A stretch of 33,314 nucleotides of DNA from Sphaerochaetaceae bacterium (GCA_024699225.1 JAILPZ010000048.1:1-33314), one strand, 5' to 3'; positions 21,711-29,634 are shown, counted from the first letter of the stretch. Program-made: numbers and translations. The notes: generated from the sequence alone by a model not told the origin.

Positions 21711-22675
21711 CAGAGATTCACAATGTTGGAAGGCTTGCCGTCAATAAAGTTCTTAATATTCTCAGCCGTTATATCCATAATCCTCTGTCTGCTCTCTTTG
21801 GGAGCCCAGGAGATATGAGGCGTAATTATGCAATTATTAGCCTTAAGAAGCGGATTATCGGATTTAACAGGCTCAGTTGAAACTACATCAAGACCTGCAG
21901 CGGCAATCTTACCGCTGTTTAAAGCTTCCGCCACATCCTGTTCATTTAATAGCTGACCGCGTGCATTGTTAATTAAAATCACGCCGTCCTTCATCTTTGC
22001 AATATTTGCCTTGTTGATAAATCCAAAGTTCTCATCCGTGAGGTTGCAGTGCAGTGAAATCACATCTGAGGAAGCAAAAAGAGTCTCAAGATCAACGTAG
22101 GTGGCAATCTCCTGACCCTCAGGACGCGGGTGCGGGTCACAGGCTAAGACCTTCATGCCCATGGCCTTTGCAATTCTTCCCTCAGCCTGCCCTATCCTGC
22201 CAAAACCAATTATGCCGATTGTCTTATTTTCTAGCTCAATGAGCGGGTAATCCCAGTAGCACCAGTGCTCGTTATTCTCCCACTTTCCCTCGTGCACACT
22301 TCTGTTGTGCTCACCAATGTGGTGACAGATTTCCAGCAGCAGAGCAATAGAAAACTGACTGACAGACGCTGTCCCGTATGTCGGAACATTCATAACCGGA
22401 ATACCCTTGAGAGCCGCATACTTATAATCGACCACATTATAGCCTGTAGCCAGTACTGCAATGGCCTTCAAAGAAGGACAAGCATCAATGGTAGCCTTTG
22501 AAATGGGCGTCTTGTTGGTCACAGCAATATCTGCACCCTGAAGACGGGAAGCTATAATCTCATCCTCTTTATAGCTTGTTCTGTCGTATATCTCGACCTC
22601 TCCAAGAGCCTGTATGCCCTCCCATGAGAGATCTCCCGGATTCTCCGTATAACCGTCAAGTACTACAATCTTCAT
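21710..22675 (-). CDS. D-2-hydroxyacid dehydrogenase
   Basis: The protein has 321 residues. The Rossmann motif is IGFGRIGQ (156-163), with acidic Asp180 after the second strand (LACDPHP), which points to NAD(H). Catalytic residues are Arg239 (NNARGQL), Glu268 (STEP) and His287 (TPHISW). It resembles glycerate/hydroxypyruvate reductases and D-lactate dehydrogenases; I favour the former from the TPHISWA segment but cannot fix the substrate. Instead of a clear Shine-Dalgarno site there is TTGAAA-17-CAAAAT ending 6 nt before the ATG, so the mRNA may be leaderless. It is divergent from the toxin-antitoxin locus, and the two promoters lie back to back. Confidence 0.92.
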   Translation of the reverse strand: MKIVVLDGYTENPGDLSWEGIQALGEVEIYDRTSYKEDEIIASRLQGADIAVTNKTPISKATIDACPSLKAIAVLATGYNVVDYKYAALKGIPVMNVPTYGTASVSQFSIALLLEICHHIGEHNRSVHEGKWENNEHWCYWDYPLIELENKTIGIIGFGRIGQAEGRIAKAMGMKVLACDPHPRPEGQEIATYVDLETLFASSDVISLHCNLTDENFGFINKANIAKMKDGVILINNARGQLLNEQDVAEALNSGKIAAAGLDVVSTEPVKSDNPLLKANNCIITPHISWAPKESRQRIMDITAENIKNFIDGKPSNIVNL

Positions 22676-22681
22676 ACCTTA

Positions 22682-22710
22682 ATTTTGCCCCACAACAGAT
22701 TTGTTTTCAA
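22682..22710 (-). promoter_or_regulatory. hydroxyacid dehydrogenase promoter, leaderless geometry
   Basis: Minus-strand TTGAAA (22710-22705), 17-bp spacer, CAAAAT (22687-22682), then TAAGGT and the ATG at 22675. Confidence 0.5.
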
Positions 22711-22717
22711 CTCTGTG

Positions 22718-22761
22718 TTGACTGCAGATTGGCAATCATACATAATATGGGTATACCCATA
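22718..22761 (+). promoter_or_regulatory. toxin-antitoxin promoter with 16-bp palindromic operator
   Basis: TTGACT (22718-22723), 17-bp spacer, CATAAT (22741-22746). TATGGGTATACCCATA (22746-22761) is a perfect 16-bp palindrome on the transcription start, and a further half site ATGGGTA follows at once. This suits autoregulation by an antitoxin dimer. Confidence 0.72.
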
Positions 22762-22783
22762 ATGGGTAAACATGAGGATGCAT

Positions 22784-23038
22784 ATGAAGAAAAAATCTGT
22801 AAATGAATACGATGCAAAAATAGATTCAAGAAAAAGAATAACATTGAAAAATGCACGATATGATTATTATTACGTACAGGAATTTGATGATGGACGTATC
22901 CTCATGGAGCCAAGAGTCCTTACCTCTCCTTTTTCTGTTTCTGAACAGACTCTAATGACAATGGATTCATCCATAAAAAACGTGAAAGCAGGCAGAGTCT
23001 CAAAAAAAATTGACCTGTCAGAGTTTGAGGACAACTAG
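22784..23038 (+). CDS. antitoxin of a RelE/ParE-like toxin-antitoxin pair
   Basis: The protein has 84 residues from the ATG at 22784, which has GAGG 6 nt upstream; ATGs at 22772 and 22778 are less likely. The sequence (NEYDAKIDSRKRITLKNARYDYYYVQEFDDGRILMEPRVL) has an AbrB/SpoVT-like swapped-hairpin look and matches my memory of clostridial antitoxins that sit before a small RelE-type toxin. The C-terminal part (VSKKIDLSEFED) is the likely toxin-binding tail. Its stop overlaps the GTG start of the toxin gene (TAGTG). It probably binds the palindrome upstream. Confidence 0.65.
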   Translation: MKKKSVNEYDAKIDSRKRITLKNARYDYYYVQEFDDGRILMEPRVLTSPFSVSEQTLMTMDSSIKNVKAGRVSKKIDLSEFEDN

Positions 23039-23308
23039 TGTTTTCAATTCACATAGGTGTTCCTGAAATGGAGCAATTTTGGAAGGACCTATCTAGCCGC
23101 GTTCATAACAAAACAACAACTAAAGATGATTTGGATTTATATAAAAAACTTGGAAAGTGTTTTCACCTGCTATCTTGCAATCCAAAGGCATTGACAGAAC
23201 GTTACGGAATGAAGGTCTGGGAATCTTACATAGAAAATAATTGGTCTTGAAACTCATCCTGACAACAAAAACAACTCTTACAAAAAAATCAAACTATCAA
23301 ATCAATAA
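23038..23308 (+). pseudogene. RelE/ParE-like toxin gene with internal deletion
   Basis: A GTG start overlapping the antitoxin stop opens a frame of 70 codons (MFSIHIGVPEMEQFWKDL...) that ends after YGMKVWESYIENNWS. The family normally continues with about 25 residues containing a GRIFWVYGP-like strand and then an IGLEPHPD...KKIKLS end. That end is present in the +1 frame just behind: IIGLETHPDNKNNSYKKI from 23237, stop at 23306-23308. Another short segment also seems missing after LLSCNPK. The gene has thus lost its core strands and reading frame, so the toxin should be inactive while the antitoxin remains intact. The family comparison is from memory. Confidence 0.65.
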
Positions 23309-23320
23309 GGAGAGCTACAT

Positions 23321-23545
23321 TCAGTAGAAAATCTCCACCTCGCCTTCTATCCCATACCTGGCCTTAAATTCCTCCAGGTCCTTATCGGTCTGCAATAGCA
23401 TAATCTCGGTGAAGGCTCCGGTTGTTTTATCCTTAAATCCTGCAACCTTCTCGCCTGTGCAGATACTGCTTCTGATAGCAGGCTTACACTTCTCAGGGTC
23501 ATATGAGAGAACAGGTTTTTTCTGTTTTTTCAGGAAACGGAACAT
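23321..23545 (-). CDS. small conserved hypothetical protein
   Basis: The protein has 74 residues from the ATG at 23545 with AGGTG upstream. It begins MFRFLKKQKK and has the segment IRSSICTGEKVAGFKD near residue 25-40. I recall similar short proteins in Clostridia, sometimes mislabelled as aspartate dehydrogenase; I know no function. It is soluble, with two cysteines and no signal. It converges on the toxin remnant and diverges from the glutaredoxin-like gene. Confidence 0.75.
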   Translation of the reverse strand: MFRFLKKQKKPVLSYDPEKCKPAIRSSICTGEKVAGFKDKTTGAFTEIMLLQTDKDLEEFKARYGIEGEVEIFY

Positions 23546-23613
23546 AAAACACCTCAACTAATTGTACATCAGTTCTTATCTTTGTGTTATTTTAAATGAA
23601 ACGGAGGATTCCC

Positions 23614-23937
23614 ATGATTAAGGTTTTTGGAAGCAAAATGTGTCCGGATTGCAGAAACTGCGAATTAAATTTTAAAACTTATGGAATTGAATATGAGTAT
23701 TTTGATATTAATGAGAGTTTGAGAAACCTCAAAACATTTCTCATATACCGTGACAGTGAAAGAGTATTTGACCGCCTTAAAAAGATAAACGATATAGGAA
23801 TTCCCGCCTGCATAGACGAAGAAGGAAAAGTATTTACAGACTGGGAAAGTCTGATCAGAAGCCTGGGGCATGAAGTTCTGTCCGAGGATGGAGAAGCAGG
23901 TCCCTCCTGCAGTCTCTCAAACCGCAAGGGTTGCTGA
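23614..23937 (+). CDS. glutaredoxin-like protein
   Basis: The protein has 107 residues from the ATG with GGAGG 6 nt upstream. The thioredoxin-fold start MIKVFGSKMCPDCRNC holds a CPDC redox motif (Cys10, Cys13) plus Cys16, and GIPACIDEEGKVF gives the cis-proline loop. It is longer than a plain glutaredoxin, with a Ser/Cys-rich tail ending in KGC. It probably reduces disulfides or handles metal; the partner is unknown. Confidence 0.85.
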   Translation: MIKVFGSKMCPDCRNCELNFKTYGIEYEYFDINESLRNLKTFLIYRDSERVFDRLKKINDIGIPACIDEEGKVFTDWESLIRSLGHEVLSEDGEAGPSCSLSNRKGC

Positions 23938-23969
23938 AAAAAAGGCTGCAGATTGTTTAACCTGCAGCC
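23937..23969 (-). terminator. terminator of the small lipoprotein gene
   Basis: GGCTGCAG (23944-23951) and CTGCAGCC (23962-23969) form an 8-bp stem followed on the minus strand by seven Ts. The stem overlaps the 3' end of the lipoprotein gene. Confidence 0.8.
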
Positions 23970-24181
23970 AAAATCTTCTGACCGTTGAACTCGAGTGTCT
24001 CAATATACTTGATTGCCGGGTTCTCTTCATATGACATGTAGTAGGTAGAATCCTCTCCTCTTGATATCCACCATGTAAGATTCAGAGTATCTTCTGATTC
24101 TTCGGACTTAGTTCCTCCACATGAAACAAGAAGAAGAGAAACTAATATCAAAACTAATAAAGGTAAAGCAGTTTTTTCCAT
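23957..24181 (-). CDS. small lipoprotein
   Basis: The protein has 74 residues with GGAGG 6 nt before the ATG. A hydrophobic signal (5-18) ends in the lipobox LVSC with Cys21, followed by GGTKSEESEDT, a typical flexible acidic linker. The mature part (about 50 residues) has TWWISRGEDSTYYMSYEENPAIKYIETL and matches no family I know. It is presumably anchored to the outer face of the membrane. It converges on the glutaredoxin-like gene. Confidence 0.75.
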   Translation of the reverse strand: MEKTALPLLVLILVSLLLVSCGGTKSEESEDTLNLTWWISRGEDSTYYMSYEENPAIKYIETLEFNGQKILAAG

Positions 24182-24283
24182 TAGATGCCTCCATTCCTAA
24201 AATTATTCTCATAGAGGAAATATCACAAAATTATTACATTATTGAGCTTTGTTTAGAGATATTGACTTTTAGTTAAAAAATGC

Positions 24284-25354
24284 TCAACAAATTACGAGAG
24301 AAGAATCCTTAAAGTCGTTGTCAAAATATCTGCTTAATTCCCCAGGTTTTAATACTCCCTTCTCTGTAACAATTCCGGTAATAAGGTCCGGACTTGTCAT
24401 ATCAAAAGCCGGATAGTAGCCCTTAATTCCAAGACCCTCAGCTGCAGTTCTGACACCCATGGCCTCAAGTGTTTCTTCAGGGTTTCTCATCTCTATTTTA
24501 ACAGTATCCCACGTGGGGTGAGCCTTATCCGGAGCTCCTGAAACATAGACTGGAATCCCGTAGTGCTTTGCACAGATTGCTATCTGACTTGTTCCAACCT
24601 TGTTAAAAACATAGCCGTCACAGGTTATGGCATCAGCTGCGCAGGTAAATATGTCCACGCCCTCATTTGCCATAACGTAGGAAGGCATGTTGTCAGTAAT
24701 AACAGTTGTTTCAAAACCCATCTCAGCACAGACTGTGGCCGTAAGACGTGCACCCTGAAGGTACGGACGGGTTTCCGGACAGAACAGATGGATTTTCTTG
24801 CCTTTTTCCCTGCAGGAACGGAGCATGGTGCCGAGGATGGTGTCTGCATAACACTGAGTCATGACTGTGCCGTTATCCGGAAACAGGTCACTCAGAATAT
24901 CTCCCATTTTGCCTATTCTCTGATAGCGCTCGTTACACGAATCTACAACGCTGTCTCTGATTGCAAGGTCTGCTCTTCTTCCCTCTTTCAGAGCTTTTTC
25001 TGCAACGGGTAAAGTAGCCAGCACAGAGAGCTTAAGCCGTTCTTTTGTTGTAGGACGTGCATTCTGTATGCACAGTGCTGCCCTCTCCAGATACTGCATC
25101 TGCCCGGAAACTTTTTGATTTCTGCACTCCCAGGCTGCCAGAGCCATTCCCATTGGAGCTGCCACGTAAGGCCCTGCACTCTGAGTTACCATATCACGTA
25201 TGGCCTGCATGACATCTGTATGGCTTTTGCATATGAAAAACTCTGTTTTGGAAGGATAGACTCTTCTGTCGAGAATCCTAACCTCTCCGTCTTCATACCA
25301 GGCTATGTTTTCATATCTCTGAATAAATGCAAGTCCTCTATCCTGTCTTTCCAT
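24284..25354 (-). CDS. MtnA/eIF2B-alpha-like pentose-1-phosphate isomerase
   Basis: The protein has 356 residues with AGGAGAG upstream. Family motifs are ETRPYLQGARLTA (194-206), Cys168 in MTQCYADT at the position of the MtnA catalytic cysteine, and Asp241 in AADAITCDGYVFNKVGT with the following AKHYGIPVYV. MtnA converts 5-methylthioribose 1-phosphate to the ribulose form; close relatives isomerise 5-deoxyribose 1-phosphate (DrdI) or ribose 1,5-bisphosphate. The divergent class II aldolase is exactly the next enzyme of the DHAP shunt, which favours 5-methylthioribose or 5-deoxyribose. The needed kinase or phosphorylase is not in the window. Confidence 0.85.
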   Translation of the reverse strand: MERQDRGLAFIQRYENIAWYEDGEVRILDRRVYPSKTEFFICKSHTDVMQAIRDMVTQSAGPYVAAPMGMALAAWECRNQKVSGQMQYLERAALCIQNARPTTKERLKLSVLATLPVAEKALKEGRRADLAIRDSVVDSCNERYQRIGKMGDILSDLFPDNGTVMTQCYADTILGTMLRSCREKGKKIHLFCPETRPYLQGARLTATVCAEMGFETTVITDNMPSYVMANEGVDIFTCAADAITCDGYVFNKVGTSQIAICAKHYGIPVYVSGAPDKAHPTWDTVKIEMRNPEETLEAMGVRTAAEGLGIKGYYPAFDMTSPDLITGIVTEKGVLKPGELSRYFDNDFKDSSLVIC

Positions 25355-25430
25355 AAGCTCTCCTGTATGGATTATACTATAGTTTGAAAAACCATTTGCA
25401 ATTTATCTTCCTTTGCAAGACCATTTAAAC

Positions 25431-26033
25431 ATGAGCTATCAAAGTATCAGGAAAGAAATAACAGAATATGCTCGCCTCATGTATACAGAGCATCTTGTCT
25501 CAGCTACAAGCGGCAATATCAGTGTGCGCCTTCCTGACAGAGAGGATGCATTTGCCATAACTCCGAGCTCCGAAAGCTACATGAGCATGACTGAAGACAG
25601 AATAGTGGTCATGACGCTTGACGGGGAAATACTGGAGGCCGCTGAAGGAGCTAAGCCTTCTTCAGAATGGAGGCTCCACGCAGAACTTTACAGAACAAAG
25701 AAAGAAGTAAATTCTGTTGTTCACACACATTCTCCGTACGCCACTGCCTTTGCAGCTGTAAGAAAACCTATACCTCTGATTCTTATTGAGATGAAAGTCT
25801 GGCTGAATGGCGAGGTTCCAGTGGCTGAATATGCTCCGAACGGTTCTCTTGAAGTTGCACAGAATACAGCTAAAGCTATCGGAGATAAGGGTGCATGTCT
25901 TATGGCTAACCATGGGGCTGTTGCTGTCGGAGAAAATTTGAAAAAAGCCTATATCAGAGCAGCCTACACTGAAGATGCAGCCAAAATATGCCTTCTGGCC
26001 ATGTCTGCAGGCGATCCTGTGGAAATTTGCTGA
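25431..26033 (+). CDS. class II aldolase, fuculose-1-phosphate aldolase type
   Basis: The protein has 200 residues. Motifs are TSGNISVR (27-33) for phosphate binding, the catalytic Glu79 in KPSSEWRLH, zinc ligands His98 and His100 (VVHTHSP) and His161 (ANHGAVAVG). It splits a ketose 1-phosphate to DHAP and an aldehyde. Beside the MtnA-like isomerase its substrate is likely 5-methylthio- or 5-deoxyribulose 1-phosphate (Ald2/DrdA role); fuculose or ribulose 1-phosphate is the alternative. No Shine-Dalgarno site precedes the ATG. Confidence 0.88.
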   Translation: MSYQSIRKEITEYARLMYTEHLVSATSGNISVRLPDREDAFAITPSSESYMSMTEDRIVVMTLDGEILEAAEGAKPSSEWRLHAELYRTKKEVNSVVHTHSPYATAFAAVRKPIPLILIEMKVWLNGEVPVAEYAPNGSLEVAQNTAKAIGDKGACLMANHGAVAVGENLKKAYIRAAYTEDAAKICLLAMSAGDPVEIC

Positions 26034-26040
26034 GACCTGT

Positions 26041-26871
26041 TTACAGAAACAATTGCTCCTCAATCTTATCAAGAACTTTCTTTATTTCTCTCTTAGTAAA
26101 GTTGCGGCCTGCTCCTTCTGATGTTAAAAAAAGATTTTGGCCTATAACAAACCCGTTAGCTATATAGTCTAACAAACGTGGCAAGCTCTTTGATGCATAC
26201 TCCGGGTCGTCCACCTTTCCAAGGTGTTCAAGATATATAAAACGATCTGTAAACGCATTATAGAAGGCAAAATCCGGATGCACTGCCACAGGTCCGCCCG
26301 GAGTTTGCAGCACCAGGTCTTTCTCATAGATAAAGAAGAGTCCCCTTTCCCAGGCTGCGTCTGCTATATCCTCTTCAGATTTTGACCTTACCAGATATCC
26401 GCTCTTAGTGCTTCGGTTTCTGGTACCGTAATAATCACTGCTCAGAGCATGATTATCAAAAAAACTTCCGGGCCCGTATTCTTCCCTCAACTCCTTTATT
26501 TTACTGCTCTGGTACTGATACGGTTTTATCAGGTGCCTCTTCTGCTCCGGAATGGATTTGAAAACCTCAAAAGGATTCCGGCAGGTTTTAAGAATTTTAG
26601 AGACTCTAGACAAAGCCTTTATATTTAATTCTGTAGCTTTCGTAAGTCTCTTGAAATAGAATTTGGCCTCAAGATTCTTAATAAGTGAAGTTTGGCTCTT
26701 ACTCATGCACTTTCTCTTACCGTCTTCCACAACATAATACTGCCAGCGCTTTTTCTTTCGGCTTACATTAAGAGTTTTACCAGGTTCTATTTTAGAATAG
26801 TCCTTTACCTGCTTTCTGATTTGCATGTTTGCAACAATCAGCTCATCAATAATAAATAATTTACCTTTCAT
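26041..26871 (-). CDS. PD-(D/E)XK nuclease-like protein
   Basis: The protein has 276 residues. The first 140 are basic and partly helical, with no family I recognise. Residues 160-270 have the layout of a PD-(D/E)XK core: Glu166 (RSKSEEDIA), Asp200 (VHPDFAF) and Glu215 with His216 in place of Lys (YLEHLGKVDD). I have seen similar domains in many uncharacterised Firmicute proteins, often near mobile DNA. It could be a nuclease in DNA repair or defence; no partner gene is beside it. The start at 26871 lacks a Shine-Dalgarno site; the internal ATG at 26826 lacks one too. Confidence 0.65.
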   Translation of the reverse strand: MKGKLFIIDELIVANMQIRKQVKDYSKIEPGKTLNVSRKKKRWQYYVVEDGKRKCMSKSQTSLIKNLEAKFYFKRLTKATELNIKALSRVSKILKTCRNPFEVFKSIPEQKRHLIKPYQYQSSKIKELREEYGPGSFFDNHALSSDYYGTRNRSTKSGYLVRSKSEEDIADAAWERGLFFIYEKDLVLQTPGGPVAVHPDFAFYNAFTDRFIYLEHLGKVDDPEYASKSLPRLLDYIANGFVIGQNLFLTSEGAGRNFTKREIKKVLDKIEEQLFL

Positions 26872-26926
26872 ACCCTATATAGACGCTTCAAAATCGTTAA
26901 GCCTTGTTATTTGAATTGCTGAGAGT

Positions 26927-27003
26927 GGTGCTTTTTTTTGTTTTTTTCTAGATTTCGCACCCCAAAAGGTGTGATTTTAAAAAATTTCCAAAAAAACGCA
27001 CCA
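26927..27003 (+). promoter_or_regulatory. leader with alternating complementary segments
   Basis: GGTGC (26927-26931), CGCACC (26956-26961), GGTGTG (26968-26973) and CGCACC (26997-27002) can pair 1-2, 2-3 or 3-4, giving mutually exclusive hairpins. A T8-G-T7 run follows the first segment. TTGACG at about 27019 could be a -35 box of a downstream promoter, in which case the segments are DNA sites rather than RNA. Confidence 0.4.
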
Positions 27004-27062
27004 TCATGGAGTCGGTATTGACGGCATAAGATGATTTTCAGAAAATAAAATCGGAGTAAAGC

Positions 27063-28052
27063 ATGAGTTTTGTTTCTTCTATCACGGTTATTATTACCGT
27101 CATAATTATTTATTACGCATTGATCAGGATCTTTTCCATCCTCTTTCGCATAACTGGAATTCCCAGGGAGAAGGCAGGTTTTCAGACTGTTTCCCTTCTG
27201 ACAACTGCAGGATTCACAACAGGAGAATCAGAGATAATTGTCAGCCAGAAAACAAGAAGGCATATAGCAACGGCAGCCATGCTTACAGGTTACTTCTTCT
27301 CAGTAGTTATAGTTTCTCTGTTTATCAACCTCTTCCTGAGCATTGATTTTTCAAAATTTGATACAGAACTTGCCATTATGTTCGTAGGCTTCGGAGGCCT
27401 GGCTCTGTTCTTTGGCTTCCTGCGCATACCGTTTGTCCAGAATGCTCTTAACAAGGGAATAGAAGATATAACATTCAGAGCCTTTGAAAAAGCGTCTAAG
27501 GAAAACTTCATATCTGTTCTGGACACATACGGAAAAGAAGCTGTTGTAAACATCTTTCTTTACAAGGTACCGGAGTTTCTTGAAGGAAAATGCCTGGCAG
27601 ACTCAGATATAAGAAAGAAATACAGCGTGAACATACTCATGTACACGAGAAACGGCCAGAACCACTATGTGCAGCCGGATACTATTTTTTCAAGCAAGGA
27701 TATTCTGATTGCATTTGGCCCTCTTGCATCAATTAAAGAAGCCTTCCTGCTTAAGGAGCATGAAATTAAGGTTGAGAAGAAAGAAGAAGATGTTAATGAA
27801 ATTACTATTATGTCTAACTTCGGATACCAGGCTCTTGTAGATATAAACCTTAAAAAGGTGCCGGCCATACTGGAAGACAAGAGTCTTCTGGAAAGCAGAA
27901 TAAAGGACTATTTCTCAATCAATATAATGATGGTTTCAAGAAAGAATAAACCTCTAAACCTTACAAAGGATACCGTGATTAAAAAAGGTGACAGGGTAAT
28001 TGCTTTCGGACCGTACGAGAATATCCACAGCGTTTTTGGCGTAAGAAAATAA
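27063..28052 (+). CDS. membrane protein with two RCK C-terminal (TrkA-C) domains
   Basis: The protein has 329 residues with GGAG upstream. The first 130 hold about three membrane segments (5-30, 72-97, 105-125). Two copies of a TrkA-C domain follow (about 155-240 and 250-328), each with a VNIFLYKVPEFLEGK / VDINLKKVPAILEDK start and an IAFGP end. TrkA-C domains bind small ligands such as c-di-AMP and gate K+ or organic ion channels. No nucleotide-binding RCK-N domain or pore motif is visible, so it is likely a regulatory membrane protein. The next gene starts 2 nt after the stop. Confidence 0.82.
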   Translation: MSFVSSITVIITVIIIYYALIRIFSILFRITGIPREKAGFQTVSLLTTAGFTTGESEIIVSQKTRRHIATAAMLTGYFFSVVIVSLFINLFLSIDFSKFDTELAIMFVGFGGLALFFGFLRIPFVQNALNKGIEDITFRAFEKASKENFISVLDTYGKEAVVNIFLYKVPEFLEGKCLADSDIRKKYSVNILMYTRNGQNHYVQPDTIFSSKDILIAFGPLASIKEAFLLKEHEIKVEKKEEDVNEITIMSNFGYQALVDINLKKVPAILEDKSLLESRIKDYFSINIMMVSRKNKPLNLTKDTVIKKGDRVIAFGPYENIHSVFGVRK

Positions 28053-28054
28053 CA

Positions 28055-28762
28055 ATGGGCAGAAATCTGATTATCGGCGACATCCACGGAATGTATGACA
28101 GAATGCTCAGTGTTCTGGATAAAGCCTCCTTCAAGGCAGAAGAAGATACTCTGTACTCTGTAGGAGATTTTTGTGACCGTGGAGATAAGCCTCTTCAAGT
28201 TCTTTCCTATCTTATGGGTCTTCCCCACTTCCTTCCCGTTGCGGGAAACCATGATTTATGGCTGTATGGATTTCTCCGGGGAAAGGGTGCTCCTGAAATC
28301 TGGCTCGATCCAAGAAACGGAGGAATGAAAACTTATGAGGTTCTTAACTCTCTTGGATACGGAATGAGATGGAAAATCTGTAAATGGCTTGGCTCCATGC
28401 CCTTTGTAAGATTTACAGAAGACAAGATTATTCTTCATGCAGGAATTCCACAGTCAGTTACAGATGAGACGCAGCTTGAAAGCCTGTTTGAAGACGTAAC
28501 ATTAAAGAACGCTTTTGACAGCAGAATCGGAAACACTTACAATCCGTTAGTCCATGACATAGTCTGGGACAGAACCTACATAATGGCAGAAAACAGACAG
28601 CCATTTAAAACAGATAAAACCATAATCTGCGGTCACACCCCGCTGACGAGTGTTTTCTACAACAAAGAGTTTCACATTAAGTGCATAGACACAGGCTCTT
28701 TTGTCCCCTCCGGACACATAACCGTAATGGATATGGACAGCGGAGAATTATTTCTTAGCTAA
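28055..28762 (+). CDS. PPP-family metallophosphatase
   Basis: The protein has 235 residues. Motifs are GDIHG (8-12), GDFCDRG (37-43), GNHD (64-67), LHAGIP, and CGHTP near 190, which is the full metal and phosphate site of PrpA/ApaH-type phosphatases. It could act on phosphoproteins or on diadenosine tetraphosphate. It has no Shine-Dalgarno site but starts 2 nt after the RCK-C gene, so translation is probably coupled. Its end overlaps the converging methyltransferase by 15 bp. Confidence 0.9.
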   Translation: MGRNLIIGDIHGMYDRMLSVLDKASFKAEEDTLYSVGDFCDRGDKPLQVLSYLMGLPHFLPVAGNHDLWLYGFLRGKGAPEIWLDPRNGGMKTYEVLNSLGYGMRWKICKWLGSMPFVRFTEDKIILHAGIPQSVTDETQLESLFEDVTLKNAFDSRIGNTYNPLVHDIVWDRTYIMAENRQPFKTDKTIICGHTPLTSVFYNKEFHIKCIDTGSFVPSGHITVMDMDSGELFLS

Positions 28763-29371
28763 GACCGTAATCCAGGGCTTTGACGGATGATGGTCTGTCT
28801 TGACCTCTGAAAAGCCAGCTTCCTTAAGAACAGCTGCAAGATATTCAGGGGTATAGCATTTCATACCCTCAATTATCTTCTCATACTTCAGGGAGGTTTT
28901 ATCCTCTCCGTCAGATTCATTGCAGATCATAAAGACACCACCGGCTTTTAAAACCCTGCAAACCTGAGAAAAAGACTGTTTCAGATCAGGCCAGAAATAA
29001 ACTGTTTCAAAGGCAGTAGCCAGGTCAAATGAGGAATCTTCGAACGGGAGTTTCATAACATTTCCCTGAACAACCTTGCACCTGCCCTCTTTGATAAAGT
29101 CTTTATTGGTTTCCTTTGTCTTTTCAACAGACAGAGAAGAATAATCAAGAGCAACCAGTTTTGCCGCAGCATACATTTTTAGAAGTTCTGATGCATTTCT
29201 GCCACCACCGCAGCCCAGCTCGGCAATATTCTCTACCTTTTTCAATTCAAGATGAGACATACCCCAGTCAGCGAGCTTTGCATGCCCGCTGTTCATTCCT
29301 CCAACCATAAGCTTTCCAAGAAAACCTTCAGGCTTTCTTGTCTGTGAAACAAATTTAGTAAATAAACCCAT
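28748..29371 (-). CDS. class I SAM-dependent methyltransferase
   Basis: The protein has 207 residues with GAGG 6 nt before the ATG. Motif I is AELGCGGGRNA (about 50-60), motif II near LVALDYSS, and FEDSSFDLATAFETVYFWPDL is the post-motif segment of UbiE/Methyltransf_11 proteins. The substrate is unknown. Its promoter has the same palindrome and spacing as the flavodoxin promoter, suggesting a shared regulator. The 3' end overlaps the phosphatase gene. Confidence 0.9.
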   Translation of the reverse strand: MGLFTKFVSQTRKPEGFLGKLMVGGMNSGHAKLADWGMSHLELKKVENIAELGCGGGRNASELLKMYAAAKLVALDYSSLSVEKTKETNKDFIKEGRCKVVQGNVMKLPFEDSSFDLATAFETVYFWPDLKQSFSQVCRVLKAGGVFMICNESDGEDKTSLKYEKIIEGMKCYTPEYLAAVLKEAGFSEVKTDHHPSKPWITVLAKK

Positions 29372-29397
29372 AAGAAACCTCTTTCAAGAAAGACATG

Positions 29398-29444
29398 GTT
29401 AGCCATGCCTAACTGTATTCTAACCAAAAGAGCCTGAAAATCAA
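29398..29444 (-). promoter_or_regulatory. methyltransferase promoter with GTTAG/CTAAC palindrome
   Basis: Minus-strand TTGATT (29444-29439), 16-bp spacer, TAGAAT (29422-29417), then ACA and GTTAGGCATGGCTAAC (29413-29398). The flavodoxin promoter has the same 3-nt gap and a 16-nt palindrome of the same form. From here to 29632 I see no gene. Confidence 0.65.
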
Positions 29445-29617
29445 GAGGCAGAAAAAACTCACAAATATGAAAGCCACCATTTGAGTAAAAACAATAAAAA
29501 AATGCTTTTTCATTTAAGACAGCATTTGAACAGCCAGCCCAACAATGGCACAGGAATGAAGACCAATCAGGGTTCCTCTTTTCAATTAGCCCAAGCTCCT
29601 CGCAACGCTTTCTTATT

Positions 29618-29634
29618 AAATGCCCCAGGCATTT
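29618..29634. terminator. hairpin at the 3' end of the radical SAM gene
   Basis: AAATGCC (29618-29624) and GGCATTT (29628-29634) form a 7-bp stem touching the stop codon. No T tract follows on the minus strand, so this is a weak or factor-dependent end. Confidence 0.4.

Noticed and set aside
26878-26889. ATAGACGCTTCA also found at 32446-32457
   Set aside because: A single shared 12-mer is expected by chance in 33 kb; contexts differ.
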